Source: Trinickia terrae
GTDB lineage: Bacteria > Pseudomonadota > Gammaproteobacteria > Burkholderiales > Burkholderiaceae
Assembly (NCBI RefSeq): GCF_005144415.1
Contig: NZ_SWJE01000008.1
Coordinates: forward strand, 1-64,000
Length of the DNA: 64,000 bases
Reading direction: 5' to 3'
In this document: positions 27,031 to 36,150 of the stretch, in pieces
Layout of the letters: each line of letters opens with the position of its first letter
Position numbering within the stretch: position 1 is the stretch's first letter
Notes under the pieces: generated by a model
The model's input: only the letters and a program-made list of their open reading frames with translations
Databases searched by the model: none
What the model was told of the DNA's origin: nothing
Position numbers and translations under genes: made by a program

Positions 27031-28149
27031 GTGGGAATGAATATCGCAAGCAAGACCAAGCGGGTCACGATCGTGGGCGGCGGGTATGCTGGCTCCGCCT
27101 TAGCACGTGCGCTCGACGGTGTAGCGGAAGTGCAGCTCATCGAGCCGCGGGAGCACTTCATCCACAATGTGGCCGCCATTCGCGCTATCGTGGATCCGAC
27201 GCTGCTGGACAGGATTGCGCTTCCGTACGACCGCTTGCTGCGGCGTGGCATCGTCCGCCGTGCCTTCGCCGTTTCTGTGTCCGAAAACGGCGTCGAGCTG
27301 ACCGACGGAAGCAGCATCGAGAGCGACATTGTGGTGGTGGCGACGGGATCGCGCTATGCGCGTCCCTTCAAGCCGCATGAGCCAGAAACCTCGGCCTTCG
27401 TCAACGACAGCCGCAGCGCGCATGAAGCGGTCAAAGCGGCTTCGCGGATCGCCATCATCGGCGGCGGCCCTGTCGGCGTCGAACTGGCCGGCGAGATAGC
27501 GAATCGCTATCCGCGGACCACCATCACCTTAGTCACGGCGTTGCCTTCTTTACTGGATGGCTTTTCGCCGCGCTTGTCGGAGGCGCTGGTCAAACAGATG
27601 CAGGACAGAGGTGTCGTCTTGCGGCTATCCACCAAGATCCGCAATCTTACGGACACGCTGGCGCCGTTTGTGGGCTCCTTGGAAACGAACGGCGCGCCAG
27701 TCGAGGCCGATCTCGTTTTCCCCGTCATTGGGGCTAAGCCGGTGAACGACCTCCTGCGTGCCTTGGCCGGTGCGCAGATAGACGATACGGGGCGCGTCAA
27801 GGTCGATGCCTGGCTGAGGCCGGCAGGGGCCTCGCGCATCTTCGCACTAGGTGACGCCGCCGCTACGGGCGATCCAATGACGATCGTCGGCTTGAGCCGA
27901 CAAGTCCCTTGGCTGGCCAGGACGATCAAGGGGCTGTTCCAGGGCAAAAGGCTCGAAGATGCACCGGCATATGCACCTTGGAAGACAGGCGTCATCATCG
28001 TACCGTTCAGTCCGACGGGCGGCGCCAGCGTCCTGCCGTTGACGCGCAAGGGCGTAGTGTTCGGGCAGCGGACGACGGCCGCATTGAAGGGGAAGCATCT
28101 GTTCATCCCGCGATATCGCAAAGAGTTCGGTCTGAACACGAAGGGGTGA
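27031..28149 (+). CDS. FSP1/AIFM2-like FAD-dependent NAD(P)H oxidoreductase
   Basis: A 372-residue flavoprotein. The N-terminal FAD motif VTIVGGGYAGSALARAL and a second dinucleotide motif IAIIGGGPVGVELAGEIANR are intact, followed by the late FAD motif IFALGDAAATGDP. The layout matches NDH-2/FSP1-type quinone reductases. No CxxC motif is present. The GTG start has GGAG at 5-bp spacing; an ATG two codons later is the alternative. It closes the operon with the aldehyde dehydrogenase and oxygenase, 80 bp after the latter. It may reduce a quinone or supply electrons; the partner is unknown. Confidence 0.85.
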   Translation: MGMNIASKTKRVTIVGGGYAGSALARALDGVAEVQLIEPREHFIHNVAAIRAIVDPTLLDRIALPYDRLLRRGIVRRAFAVSVSENGVELTDGSSIESDIVVVATGSRYARPFKPHEPETSAFVNDSRSAHEAVKAASRIAIIGGGPVGVELAGEIANRYPRTTITLVTALPSLLDGFSPRLSEALVKQMQDRGVVLRLSTKIRNLTDTLAPFVGSLETNGAPVEADLVFPVIGAKPVNDLLRALAGAQIDDTGRVKVDAWLRPAGASRIFALGDAAATGDPMTIVGLSRQVPWLARTIKGLFQGKRLEDAPAYAPWKTGVIIVPFSPTGGASVLPLTRKGVVFGQRTTAALKGKHLFIPRYRKEFGLNTKG

Positions 28150-28162
28150 CGGAATCCGGGGC

Positions 28163-28885
28163 TGAGCTTCCCCTGAAATTTCGCCTTCCAGCAGGCCGTG
28201 TATAAACTCGACCCAAAGGAAGGAAAGAAGAAATGTTCAAGGTACCGCACCAGGTGTACACGGCGGAGTTTAGGGAAGCAGCCGTGCAACGAGTCAAGGA
28301 CGGACAAGGCGTGAGCGCCGTGGCCCGCGAACTAGGCATGCCGATGCAGACTGCGCAACTGGCTCAAGGCGCCTGAAGCCGGCAAGCTGAACGGCCCGGG
28401 GGGCGAAGGTCGTCACGGCGGAACAGATGGAGCTCTCTCGCCTGCGAGCGGAGAACAAGCGCTTGCAGATGGAGCTGGAAATCGCAAAAAAAGCCCAATT
28501 TACCTCTATTGCCTTCGGACGACGCTGCCGCGAAGCGGGCGTGCAGCCCTCGATGGGTACCGCAGGAGACTGCTTCGATAACGCGATGTGTGAATCGTTC
28601 TTCGGCACGCTCGAAGCGGAGTTGCTAACGCGCGAGCACTTCGACACCCATGAGCAGGCCAGGCGCCGCCTCTTCTGGTTTCTGGAGAGCTGGTACAACG
28701 TACGCCGCCTGCATAGCAGCCTGGGCTACCGTTCACCGCTCGAATTCGAGGACCTGAACCCGGCAAACCAGACCGTGTCGCCTTGCGGGTTGCCCGCCGG
28801 CGGGCAGCGTCATGGTCGTGAGAGGCGACGGCGACCCGCCGCCCGCCCGTGGACAACCCGCAGCTCAACGCTCAATGGAGGCTAA
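28163..28885 (+). pseudogene. Degenerate IS3-family insertion element
   Basis: OrfA starts at 28232 (MFKVPHQVYTAEFREAAVQR) with a helix-turn-helix, but it is frameshifted near GMPMQT. Its leucine-zipper-like end continues in another frame (LSRLRAENKRLQMELEIAKK). It is then fused directly to the late part of OrfB (QFTSIAFGRRCREAGVQPSM to YRSPLEFEDL). This keeps the catalytic glutamate region (DNAMCESFFGTLE) but not the first two aspartates. About 600 bp of orfB appear deleted. A left-end-like sequence (TGAGCTTCCCCTGAAATTTC) is near 28163; no right end was found. The element cannot transpose by itself. Confidence 0.82.
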
Positions 28886-28936
28886 ATCACATTCAATCTC
28901 TGACTGCAAATCTGTCCGTCGAAACGGGTCAAGTTC

Positions 28937-29068
28937 AACCGCGAAGCTTCCGCCGGTAACGAGCGCGGCGGGCCACGTCTCCTTCACGCCGCGCGTGCCG
29001 TCCATCATGAACACGAGCCAGAACGGCACGGCTAGCGAAAGCAGCGGCAACTGGCGTCCGGCCATCGC
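28937..29068 (-). pseudogene. lldP: L-lactate permease (LldP) fragment, earlier part
   Basis: The minus strand encodes [20 protein letters not shown] followed by [20 protein letters not shown] and SFAVE. This aligns with the region of E. coli LldP reading MVGRQLPF...[22 protein letters not shown]. The first 200 or so residues of the permease are missing. The piece begins 25 bp after the lutB stop and ends at the IS3 remnant. The next portion of the protein is at 21391-21885 in the same orientation. Confidence 0.85.
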
Positions 29069-29093
29069 GACGGAGCCGTCGAGGCAGGACTGC

Positions 29094-30539
29094 CTATTCA
29101 GCCTGCCCGCGCTCGCGCAGCAAGTCGGCAAGGCTGCGTCGGGCGGGCGCGAGCGGCGTCCGATACCGTGTCCACCCCATCTGCCGCGAGGGCGTCAGCG
29201 CGCGCAAGCGCGTCGCGATCCAGCGAAACACTCGATACGCACGCGGATGGGCAAACGCCCCGCTCCAGAATCGCCAGATCAAATGTTCGCCGCGGCTGAA
29301 CTTCGCCCCTTGTCCGCGCAGCGGATGCTCGACCGCTTCATGCGGATTCCGGTTCGCCTCGGTCCGCAGCCGAATCAACAGCTCCGGTATCGGGATCCGC
29401 ACCGGACACACCTCGCCGCACGCGCCACATAAGCTCGACGCAGTCGGCAAGTCCGCAGTTGTCTCAAGCCCAAGCAAATGCGGCGAAATAATCTTCCCGA
29501 TCGGCCCAGGATAAGTCGTGCCATAAGCGTGTCCGCCGATGCGCGCATAAACCGGGCAGTGATTCATGCAAGCACCGCAGCGAATGCATTGCAGCGTCGA
29601 ACGCAATTGCTCATCCGCATACGCTTGCGTGCGCCCGTTATCGAGCAGCACGAGATGAACCTCGCGCGGCCCATCGAGCTCACCTCCACGCCGCGGCGCT
29701 GAAATCAGATTGAAGTAAGTCGTAATCGCCTGCCCCGTGGCCGAGCGCGTCAACAAGCTCGCAAGCGGCACGATGTGCTCGAGCTTTGCCACCACCTTCT
29801 CGATGCCCATGATCGCGATGTGCACGGCCGGCACGCTCGTCGCGAGGCGTCCGTTGCCTTCGTTCTCCACGAGCCAAAGCGTGCCGGTATCGGCCGCCGC
29901 GAAGTTCACGCCGGACAAACCAATGTCCGCATCGATGAACGTCTGCCGCAGCGCGCGCCGACCGGTCTGGATCAGCTCGTCGACGTCTTCCGTATAGCGT
30001 GTATCGGGAATGCGCTGCTCGAACAGCTCGCCGATATCGCCCTTCGTCTTGTGAAGCGCGGGCATCACGATATGCACGGGCTTCTCACCGGCAAGCTGGA
30101 TGATGTACTCGCCCATGTCTGCCTCGACGCACTCGATGCCGCGTTCACCGAGATAGTGGTTGAGCTCGATCTCCTCGCTCGCCATCGATTTGCCTTTGAC
30201 GATGCGCTTCGCGCCGTGGGATTTCGCGATGCGTTCGATGGTTGCGTTGGCTTCGTCCGCGGTCTCGGCCCAATGCACGTATACGCCGTTGGCGGTCAGT
30301 TTTTCTTCGAGTTGCGCGAGCAAATCGGGCAGCCGCGATAGCGCGTGCTGGCGCACCGCTTCACCGAGGTCGCGAAGCTGAGCGAGTTCGTCGGCATCGG
30401 GAAACTGGATCGCGCGCTTGCTCTGCAGGAAGTTCATCGCGCCGCGCATGCTTTGGCGCAGCTTCGGATCGTCGAGCGCCGAGCGGGCACGTGTCTTGAA
30501 GTCTTCCGTGGGCACGAAGTGAAGCGGGCTCGTGTTCAT
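29094..30539 (-). CDS. lutB: Lactate utilisation iron-sulfur protein LutB (LldF)
   Basis: A 481-residue protein of the LutB/LldF family. It has an N-terminal LUD domain ([20 protein letters not shown]...ENEGNGR) and then a ferredoxin-like region with two 4Fe-4S motifs: [14 protein letters not shown] and [12 protein letters not shown]-terminal extension ends [12 protein letters not shown]. With LutA and LutC it forms the cytoplasmic complex that oxidises L-lactate to pyruvate. Its ATG overlaps the lutC stop by four bases (ATGA), so the two are translationally coupled. The lactate permease that should follow is destroyed. Confidence 0.95.
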   Translation of the reverse strand: MNTSPLHFVPTEDFKTRARSALDDPKLRQSMRGAMNFLQSKRAIQFPDADELAQLRDLGEAVRQHALSRLPDLLAQLEEKLTANGVYVHWAETADEANATIERIAKSHGAKRIVKGKSMASEEIELNHYLGERGIECVEADMGEYIIQLAGEKPVHIVMPALHKTKGDIGELFEQRIPDTRYTEDVDELIQTGRRALRQTFIDADIGLSGVNFAAADTGTLWLVENEGNGRLATSVPAVHIAIMGIEKVVAKLEHIVPLASLLTRSATGQAITTYFNLISAPRRGGELDGPREVHLVLLDNGRTQAYADEQLRSTLQCIRCGACMNHCPVYARIGGHAYGTTYPGPIGKIISPHLLGLETTADLPTASSLCGACGEVCPVRIPIPELLIRLRTEANRNPHEAVEHPLRGQGAKFSRGEHLIWRFWSGAFAHPRAYRVFRWIATRLRALTPSRQMGWTRYRTPLAPARRSLADLLRERGQAE

Positions 30540-31243
30540 TGGGACACTCCTGTGTGATCGCCGGTGACGATCACGACCCACAACTCGCGCGGCCCATGTG
30601 CGCCGTAGGCGAGCGTCTGCTGGATATCGCTGGTCTTCGAGGGGCCGGAGACCAGCACGAGGTTGGTCGGCATGCCGTCGCGCCAGCGCTCGGCCTTGGC
30701 GGCGGAGTGCAAGTCCGGATGAAGCGTGTGCGCGTACACGAGCGCGATATGCAGCGGCGGCACCAGCGACACGCTGCGCGGCGTGCCGGTATCCGGCTCG
30801 AGGATCAGCGTGCCCGTCGAGGCAATGCCGGAGCGTGCGACGGTGAAGCCGGCATCGAATGTTTCAAAGAGCTCGGTCTTCCAGTTCTCGATCGGCTGCG
30901 CGAAGGGGCGCGGTTCGACCGATGGCGGCAGCGCGTGCGCAAGCGCGGCGCCTTCCGAAAGCGAAGCGTCGACAAGCACGCGCCGCGCGCCCTTTGCCGC
31001 CAGCCGTTGCGCGACTTGCGCGGGCCACGACGCAGCATCGGTGCACCAGACGTCAGCATGCAATGCCGCAAGCGCGGCCTGCATCGATTCGACGAGCTGT
31101 TGCGCGGACATCGGCGCCGCGCTTCGCTGGCGTTCGTAGTGCGTGTCGATCCGCGTATCGATTTCGCTCGTATTCGACGTTTCAGCGGGCGCGGCTGCGC
31201 GCAGCCGTCCCAGGATGCGTTCGCGTGAGGAAAGCGTACTCAT
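30536..31243 (-). CDS. lutC: Lactate utilisation protein LutC (LldG)
   Basis: A 235-residue LUD-domain protein: SGIASTGTLILEPDTGTPRS and the downstream LVPPLHIALVYAHTLHPDL are characteristic of LutC/LldG. No iron-sulfur motifs are present, as usual for this subunit. It lies between lutA and lutB and overlaps both genes by ATGA at each junction, so the three are made as one operon. It is part of the L-lactate oxidising complex. Confidence 0.93.
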   Translation of the reverse strand: MSTLSSRERILGRLRAAAPAETSNTSEIDTRIDTHYERQRSAAPMSAQQLVESMQAALAALHADVWCTDAASWPAQVAQRLAAKGARRVLVDASLSEGAALAHALPPSVEPRPFAQPIENWKTELFETFDAGFTVARSGIASTGTLILEPDTGTPRSVSLVPPLHIALVYAHTLHPDLHSAAKAERWRDGMPTNLVLVSGPSKTSDIQQTLAYGAHGPRELWVVIVTGDHTGVSQ

Positions 31244-32040
31244 GCCGATCCTCCCGCATCGCCGGCCTTGCCGCCGGTGCGCCGCCAGAGGAACGACGCG
31301 AGGTGCTCGACGGGCAGCGGCGCACCTTGCTTCGCGGCGGCGTGGCCGATGTTCAGCAGGCACCCGCAATCGGCCGAAACCAGCCGAACGCAGCCGGCCG
31401 CGGTGGCCGAGGCGAGCTTGTCCTGCACCATCGCGCCGGAAATATCGGGGTGCTTGAGCGCGAACGCGCCTCCGAATCCGCAGCATTCCGATTCGCGCTC
31501 GTGCTCGATGCGAGTGACGCCCGGCAGCGCGTCGATGAGTTCGACGCCATGCGCACGCGTTCCCATTTCCCTGCGCGCCGAGCATGACGTATGCAGGACG
31601 ATGCGCTCCGGCGCGAGTTCGCTGGAGCACTCCGCCGAGTACTGCACATGAAGCACACGCAGCAGAAACTCTCCAAGCTCATAGACGCGTTCGGCCAACT
31701 CGCGCGCCTTCGCCTCTGCTATCGGCTCATGCTCGAACAGCTTCGGCCAGTGATGCCGCATCATGCCCGCGCACGACCCCGACGGCACGACGACCGGCCA
31801 GGGCTCGCCAAACAGATCGAGCTGCGCGCGCGCAACGGCGCGCGCCTGCTCGGGATTGCCGCTGCTGTACGCGGGCTGGCCGCAGCAGCTCTGCTCGCGC
31901 GGGAAGTGGACGGTCAGGCCTTCGCGTTCGAGGAGGCGCACCGCATCGAGTCCCGCTTGCGGGACGAACAGATCCACCAGACAGGTGCCGAATAAATAGA
32001 CGTGCGCCGGGCGCACGCCGGGATAGTGCCGTTCGCTCAA
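31240..32040 (-). CDS. lutA: Lactate utilisation protein LutA (LldE)
   Basis: About 266 residues with the two CCG domains of the family: SCCGQPAYSSGNPEQA early and ESECCGFGGAFALKHPDISG late, the cysteines expected to bind an iron-sulfur cluster. It is the third subunit of the LutABC L-lactate oxidase complex. The start is uncertain. A TTG at 32040 has AGGGAG six bases upstream and puts the protein start just before VYLFGTCLVD, as in relatives. An ATG at 32100 would add 20 basic residues and has a poorly placed ribosome site. It is the first gene of the operon and is transcribed away from lldR. Confidence 0.9.
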   Translation of the reverse strand: MSERHYPGVRPAHVYLFGTCLVDLFVPQAGLDAVRLLEREGLTVHFPREQSCCGQPAYSSGNPEQARAVARAQLDLFGEPWPVVVPSGSCAGMMRHHWPKLFEHEPIAEAKARELAERVYELGEFLLRVLHVQYSAECSSELAPERIVLHTSCSARREMGTRAHGVELIDALPGVTRIEHERESECCGFGGAFALKHPDISGAMVQDKLASATAAGCVRLVSADCGCLLNIGHAAAKQGAPLPVEHLASFLWRRTGGKAGDAGGSA

Positions 32041-32128
32041 GTCTCGCTCCCTGATATCTCGCGCTGCCTTCCGCCGCGGTGTTCGCGTGTTCCGGCGCAT
32101 AATTCCCGGTTACGCGCGCGGGTTCAAA

Positions 32129-32141
32129 TTGGTTGGACCAG
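32129..32141. promoter_or_regulatory. Probable LldR operator
   Basis: TGGT (32130-32133) and ACCA (32137-32140) form a dyad around a 3-bp centre in the sequence TTGGTTGGACCAG. This matches the TNGTNNNACNA core bound by FadR-subfamily GntR regulators such as LldR and PdhR. It lies in the divergent promoter region between lutA and lldR. Confidence 0.7.
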
Positions 32142-32179
32142 TTTTGCTGGATACGAGCAAGGGAAAGGGAGACACAACG

Positions 32180-32902
32180 ATGAAAGCGGCAACAAGGACA
32201 TCGGTGCGAGACGCCGCGCGCGGACGCGTCGAAGGCATCATGCGCCAGATGGAGACCGCGCTGATCGACGGCACGTGGCGCGCCGGGACGCGCCTGCCGG
32301 CCGAGCGCATGCTGGCGGAACAGTATGGCGTCTCGCGCAACACGATACGCGAGACGATCCAACGGCTCGCAGCGCGCGGCCTGGTGCAGAGCCGCCGGGG
32401 TGCGGGCGTGTTCGTCACCGATCAGCTGCGCACAGGCATCGCGTCGCCTTGGGGGCAACTGGTCGCGGATCACCCCGCGCTGCGCGAAGACATTCTGGAG
32501 TTCCGCCGCGTGCTCGAGGGGGCGACGGCCTACTTCGCGGCACTGCGCGCCGATGTGGAAGACCGCAAGCGGATTCGCGCGCTGCTGAGCGAGCTGGAGC
32601 GCTCGCATGCCACCGATGACAAAACCGGGGAGGCGCGCGCCGACGCCCGGCTTCACGAAGCGATCGCACAGGCGTCGCACAACGCGATGTTTCTGCACTT
32701 GCACACGAGCGTGATCGGCATGCTGCGCGAGCACATCACGGTGAACGGCACGGGCTTGCGGGAACAGGACGCGAACGCGTCGGAGCAGTTGCTGATGCAG
32801 CACCGCACGGTGTGCGCGGCGATTTGCGCGCGTCAGCCGGAGGAGGCGCGCACGGCGATGCAGTCACACATCGACTTCGTGCGCAGCCGGATCGAGCCTT
32901 GA
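32180..32902 (+). CDS. lldR: GntR-family (FadR subfamily) lactate regulator LldR
   Basis: A 240-residue regulator. The N-terminal winged helix is RLPAERMLAEQYGVSRNTIR ETIQRLAARGLVQSRRGAGVFV. The C-terminal FCD domain includes LEFRRVLEGATAYFAALRAD, DARLHEAIAQASHN and a late histidine (QHRTV), giving the metal/carboxylate-binding histidines of the family. It is divergent from lutA with a matching operator between them, so it very likely controls the lactate operon in response to L-lactate. The start ATG is preceded by AAGGGA. Confidence 0.9.
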   Translation: MKAATRTSVRDAARGRVEGIMRQMETALIDGTWRAGTRLPAERMLAEQYGVSRNTIRETIQRLAARGLVQSRRGAGVFVTDQLRTGIASPWGQLVADHPALREDILEFRRVLEGATAYFAALRADVEDRKRIRALLSELERSHATDDKTGEARADARLHEAIAQASHNAMFLHLHTSVIGMLREHITVNGTGLREQDANASEQLLMQHRTVCAAICARQPEEARTAMQSHIDFVRSRIEP

Positions 32903-32905
32903 GAT

Positions 32906-34423
32906 TTACGCCTGCTTGGCCGCGAGTGCTTCCTCGCTGCCCGCATCGCGCTGGCCATTGGCGCTCTGATGATGCTGGCGCGAAAGCTTGCCCATGAACG
33001 GCAGCAGCAGGAACGCGAGCAGTGCGCCGCCGGCCGCGAGCCAGCCGAGGCCCATGAAGAGCTTCGTGTACATCGGCAGCGATTGCAGCGGGCTGAGGTC
33101 GTTCGACGGCATTTGCGCAAAGTTCGCGACGACGCTGCCGAGATACTGCGACACCCCCGTCGCGACGAAGTACGCGCCCATCATGAAGCCGCTCATGCGC
33201 GTCGGCACGTAGCGCGCGATCATCGCGAGACCGAGGCCGCTCACGAGCAGCTCGCCGAGCGAGTACAGGCCGTAGCCCCACACCATGAACCACGACGACA
33301 CACGGCCGTCCACTGCATAGCGTCCGCTGATCGCGTAGACGAAGAAGCCGGCCGCGACGACGACGAAGCCCATCGCGAACTTGCCCGCCACGGGAATGTC
33401 GTTGCCGGCCTTCGCGAGGCGCGTGTAGAGCAGCGCGAGGAACGGGCTCAGCATCATGATCCAGATCGGGTTCAGCGCCTGGAACTGCGCGGCGCTCCAC
33501 GAGAACAGGTGCACGCCAAGCACCGAGAACACCGGATCGACGTTGCGCAGCGCGAACAGCGTGAGCGACGTCGACATCTGCTGATAGAAGATGAAGAAGA
33601 GAATCGACTGCAGCGTCAGCACGAGCGCGGCGATGAGGCCGGCGCGCTCGGAGCTTTCGCATTTGACGAGCATGTAGCCGAAGATCGCGAGGATCGCGAC
33701 GCCCGCCGCATAGACGCAGGCGACGGCCACGGCCTTGTGCTGCAGCACGAACATCGTGGCGAGGCCGAGCGCGATGCCGCCCACGACGATCGCGGCGACG
33801 CGTCCCCAGCGGATCGGCTCATCGTCCGGCACGGAGCCGACGCTCGCGAGCGTGCGGCGCATCAGCAGGAAATTGAGCACGCCGAGCAGCATGCCGCCGC
33901 AGCAGACGGCGAAGGCCGCGTGCCAGCCCCAGTGGTCCTTGATCCAGGGCGTGGCAAGCATCGACACGGTCGAGCCGATGTTGACCGCCATGTAGTAGAT
34001 CGTGAAGGCGCTGTCGATGCGCGCGTCGTCGCCTTCATAGATGCGGCGCACGAGGTTGGCCGCGTTCGCCTTGAAGAGGCCGTTGCCCACGACGATCACG
34101 CCAAGCGAGGCGTACATGAACGTGAGGCCGTCGTTGTGCATCGACAGCATCAGGTAGCCGCCGCACAGCACCAGTGCGCCGAACACCATCGTGCGGCGCG
34201 CGCCGAGGACCTTGTCGCCGATCCAGCCGCCGATCGAGGGCGCTGCGTAGACGAGCGCGGTGAAGGCGCCCCACGTGAGGTTGGCGTGGCTGTCGGTGAA
34301 GCCGAGCTTGTCGATCATGAACAGGACAAGCAGGGCTGCCATTCCGTAGAACCCGAAGCGTTCCCACATCTCGATCAGGAAGACCGTGGTAAACGAGCGG
34401 GTCTGCGATAGCGATTGATTCAT
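32906..34423 (-). CDS. POT/PTR-family peptide:proton symporter
   Basis: A 505-residue membrane protein with about 14 hydrophobic segments. The proton-coupling ExxER motif is present in FLIEMWERFGFYGMAALLVL, followed by the family stretch LGARRTMVFGALVLCGGYLM. A later segment, FFIFYQQMSTSLTLFALRNV, is typical of DtpA/DtpT-like transporters. It imports di- and tripeptides across the inner membrane. The start at MNQSLSQTRSF was chosen because the 56 codons before it are polar and unlike the family. Its stop is 4 bp from the lldR stop (convergent). Confidence 0.92.
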   Translation of the reverse strand: MNQSLSQTRSFTTVFLIEMWERFGFYGMAALLVLFMIDKLGFTDSHANLTWGAFTALVYAAPSIGGWIGDKVLGARRTMVFGALVLCGGYLMLSMHNDGLTFMYASLGVIVVGNGLFKANAANLVRRIYEGDDARIDSAFTIYYMAVNIGSTVSMLATPWIKDHWGWHAAFAVCCGGMLLGVLNFLLMRRTLASVGSVPDDEPIRWGRVAAIVVGGIALGLATMFVLQHKAVAVACVYAAGVAILAIFGYMLVKCESSERAGLIAALVLTLQSILFFIFYQQMSTSLTLFALRNVDPVFSVLGVHLFSWSAAQFQALNPIWIMMLSPFLALLYTRLAKAGNDIPVAGKFAMGFVVVAAGFFVYAISGRYAVDGRVSSWFMVWGYGLYSLGELLVSGLGLAMIARYVPTRMSGFMMGAYFVATGVSQYLGSVVANFAQMPSNDLSPLQSLPMYTKLFMGLGWLAAGGALLAFLLLPFMGKLSRQHHQSANGQRDAGSEEALAAKQA

Positions 34424-35182
34424 CGTGGACCTCTTTTTGCAAACGTTTGCTGCGGCAGATGCGCGGAATTGCGCATGGCTGGCCGGCGCTGGGAAAAGGT
34501 TCGTCCGCCTGTGCCGGGGCTGCTGCTCGCAGACGGCCGGGTTTCGATGCGTGCGTTCGCATCGATCACATATGAGACAAGCGACCGGCATCCGCGAGAA
34601 TTAAGTCGCGCGATATCGGGCTGGCCGGGATTGCGCAGGCCTTGAGCCAAGCGGACGCCATGATAACGGACCATGAACGCGGATTTCGGCGCGCGGCGAA
34701 ACGTCTCTAAGAGACCGGGGCCGGATTCAGGTATGCGGGCGGGGGGATGAAGAGTGCTGTCATTTCGAAGTTCTTGCGACCGCCCGTATAGGGCGTGCTA
34801 GGGAAAACCGTCACGCAGGATCGCTGCGCCTGGCTGCTTTGCGAAGGCAAATCGTAATGTTGTGACGATTTGCAGAACGGCGGAAATTCTCCGGACGAAA
34901 GCGGTTCGCGTCACTACGGGAATTCACTGACATCCGCGGTAAATACGCAGTAAGCAAGGCCGGCGTGATTGTTTACCGGGGCCTTGCGCATCGGCGCCGA
35001 TATCTTGGTATCGTCGAGTTGCCCGTTTTGAACACGTTGGCTCTACGCCGTGAGGTTCGCCTCTGGCAAGATAGAGCCTCGGCTCTAATTTGTGCGTCCC
35101 ATTCGCCTGGGCTAGTGCCACCACACGCATTCAAAAAACCAAGCAGTTTCCAATATTTCTGACTGGCGAACTTCGGACTTGT
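34424..35182. promoter_or_regulatory. Long intergenic region with two dyads
   Basis: No gene is supported in these 759 bp between the divergent POT transporter and the XRE-cupin regulator. A perfect 9-bp inverted repeat lies at 34847-34855 (GCAAATCGT) and 34865-34873 (ACGATTTGC) with a 9-bp loop. A second dyad, AGAGCC-TC-GGCTCT, is at 35073-35086, 97 bp before the regulator start. Both could be operators, perhaps for the XRE-cupin protein; there is no direct evidence. Confidence 0.5.
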
Positions 35183-35755
35183 ATGGCTTCTATTCATGAT
35201 CACGCCCACTCGCCTTCGGAGTTGGGCGGCAAAATTCGTGCGCTCAGGCAGCGGCTCAAGCGCACGCTCGACGAAACCGCCAGCGCGGCCGGCATTTCGA
35301 AGCCGTTCCTGTCGCAGGTCGAGCGCGGGCTGGCGTCGCCCTCGCTGACGTCGCTGAAGGGCATTGCCGGCGCGCTCGGCGTGACGATGCAGTATTTCGT
35401 CGAGACGCCGAGCGAGGAGCGCTCGGTGTGCCGCGCGGATCAATTGAAGTTTTTCAGCTTTGCCGATTCGACGAATCTCTTCGCGCGGCTCACGAACTCC
35501 ACGGGCGGGCGCCAGCTGGAGAGCATCCTCGTGCGCCTGCCACCCGGCCAGCGGCGCTCGGAGGTCACGACGCACGCGGGCGAGGAGTTTCTCTACGTGG
35601 TCTCCGGGCAGATGGTGCTGACGCTCGAAGGCAAGGCGTTCGAGCTGCACGCGGGCGATAGCGCGCACTATGAGTCCACGGTTCCGCATGCCTGGGTGAA
35701 CACGGGCAACAGCGAAGCGGCGGTGGTCTGGGTGGGGACGCCGAGGCTGTTCTAG
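35183..35755 (+). CDS. XRE-family regulator with C-terminal cupin sensor domain
   Basis: A 190-residue protein. The N-terminal helix-turn-helix (IRALRQRLKRTLDETASAAG ISKPFLSQVERG) is followed by a cupin fold with THAGEEFLYVVSGQMVLTLE and the second cupin motif HAGDSAHYESTVPHAWVNTG. This is the layout of small-molecule-sensing regulators such as PuuR and SutR. The ATG at 35183 was chosen as the conventional start next to the HTH domain; a longer in-frame version from 35090 is possible. No target is evident besides the dyads upstream and the OprD-type porin gene 400 bp downstream. Confidence 0.88.
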   Translation: MASIHDHAHSPSELGGKIRALRQRLKRTLDETASAAGISKPFLSQVERGLASPSLTSLKGIAGALGVTMQYFVETPSEERSVCRADQLKFFSFADSTNLFARLTNSTGGRQLESILVRLPPGQRRSEVTTHAGEEFLYVVSGQMVLTLEGKAFELHAGDSAHYESTVPHAWVNTGNSEAAVVWVGTPRLF

Positions 35756-36150
35756 CCCGCTCCGCCTGAGTCGATCCAAGTCATGGCCTGGGTCGCTCGT
35801 AGGCGAATTATTTAGGGATACTAAGGCGATATAAAAATCAAAATAGACCGCCGAGATAGGAAATGAGACCGTAGCGTCAGAACGCGGCGAGCGCAAATCG
35901 GCGCGCATCGTCTTCAGTCAAGCCACGCCGGCCGGTTGCGTTTAAGTGCGGCCGATAGCGCGTCGCCTGTAATTCAAGCAGACGACGGCCGAGGCATCAG
36001 GCCTCGCCCAATTCACAGTCGCGGTTCACAACGTCACGGCCTAGTTCGTGCCGAGGGAGACGTTCGTCCTCGAAAAACGTGGACGCGGGATACATCCGCT
36101 GGTTTTGCCTCAAGCGGACGAATGTTGACTTCAACAATAAAGAGACTCGG
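35756..36150. other. Intergenic region, AT-rich patch, no gene seen
   Basis: Between the regulator and the porin gene. It contains an AT-rich patch around 35808-35850 that could hold a promoter. No open frame with a ribosome site, no clear dyad and no terminator was found by eye. Confidence 0.4.

Noticed and set aside
32969-34411. 480-codon plus-strand frame opposite the POT transporter
   Set aside because: His/Arg/Glu-rich shadow without membrane or domain pattern; the minus frame has the ExxER motif and 14 hydrophobic segments.
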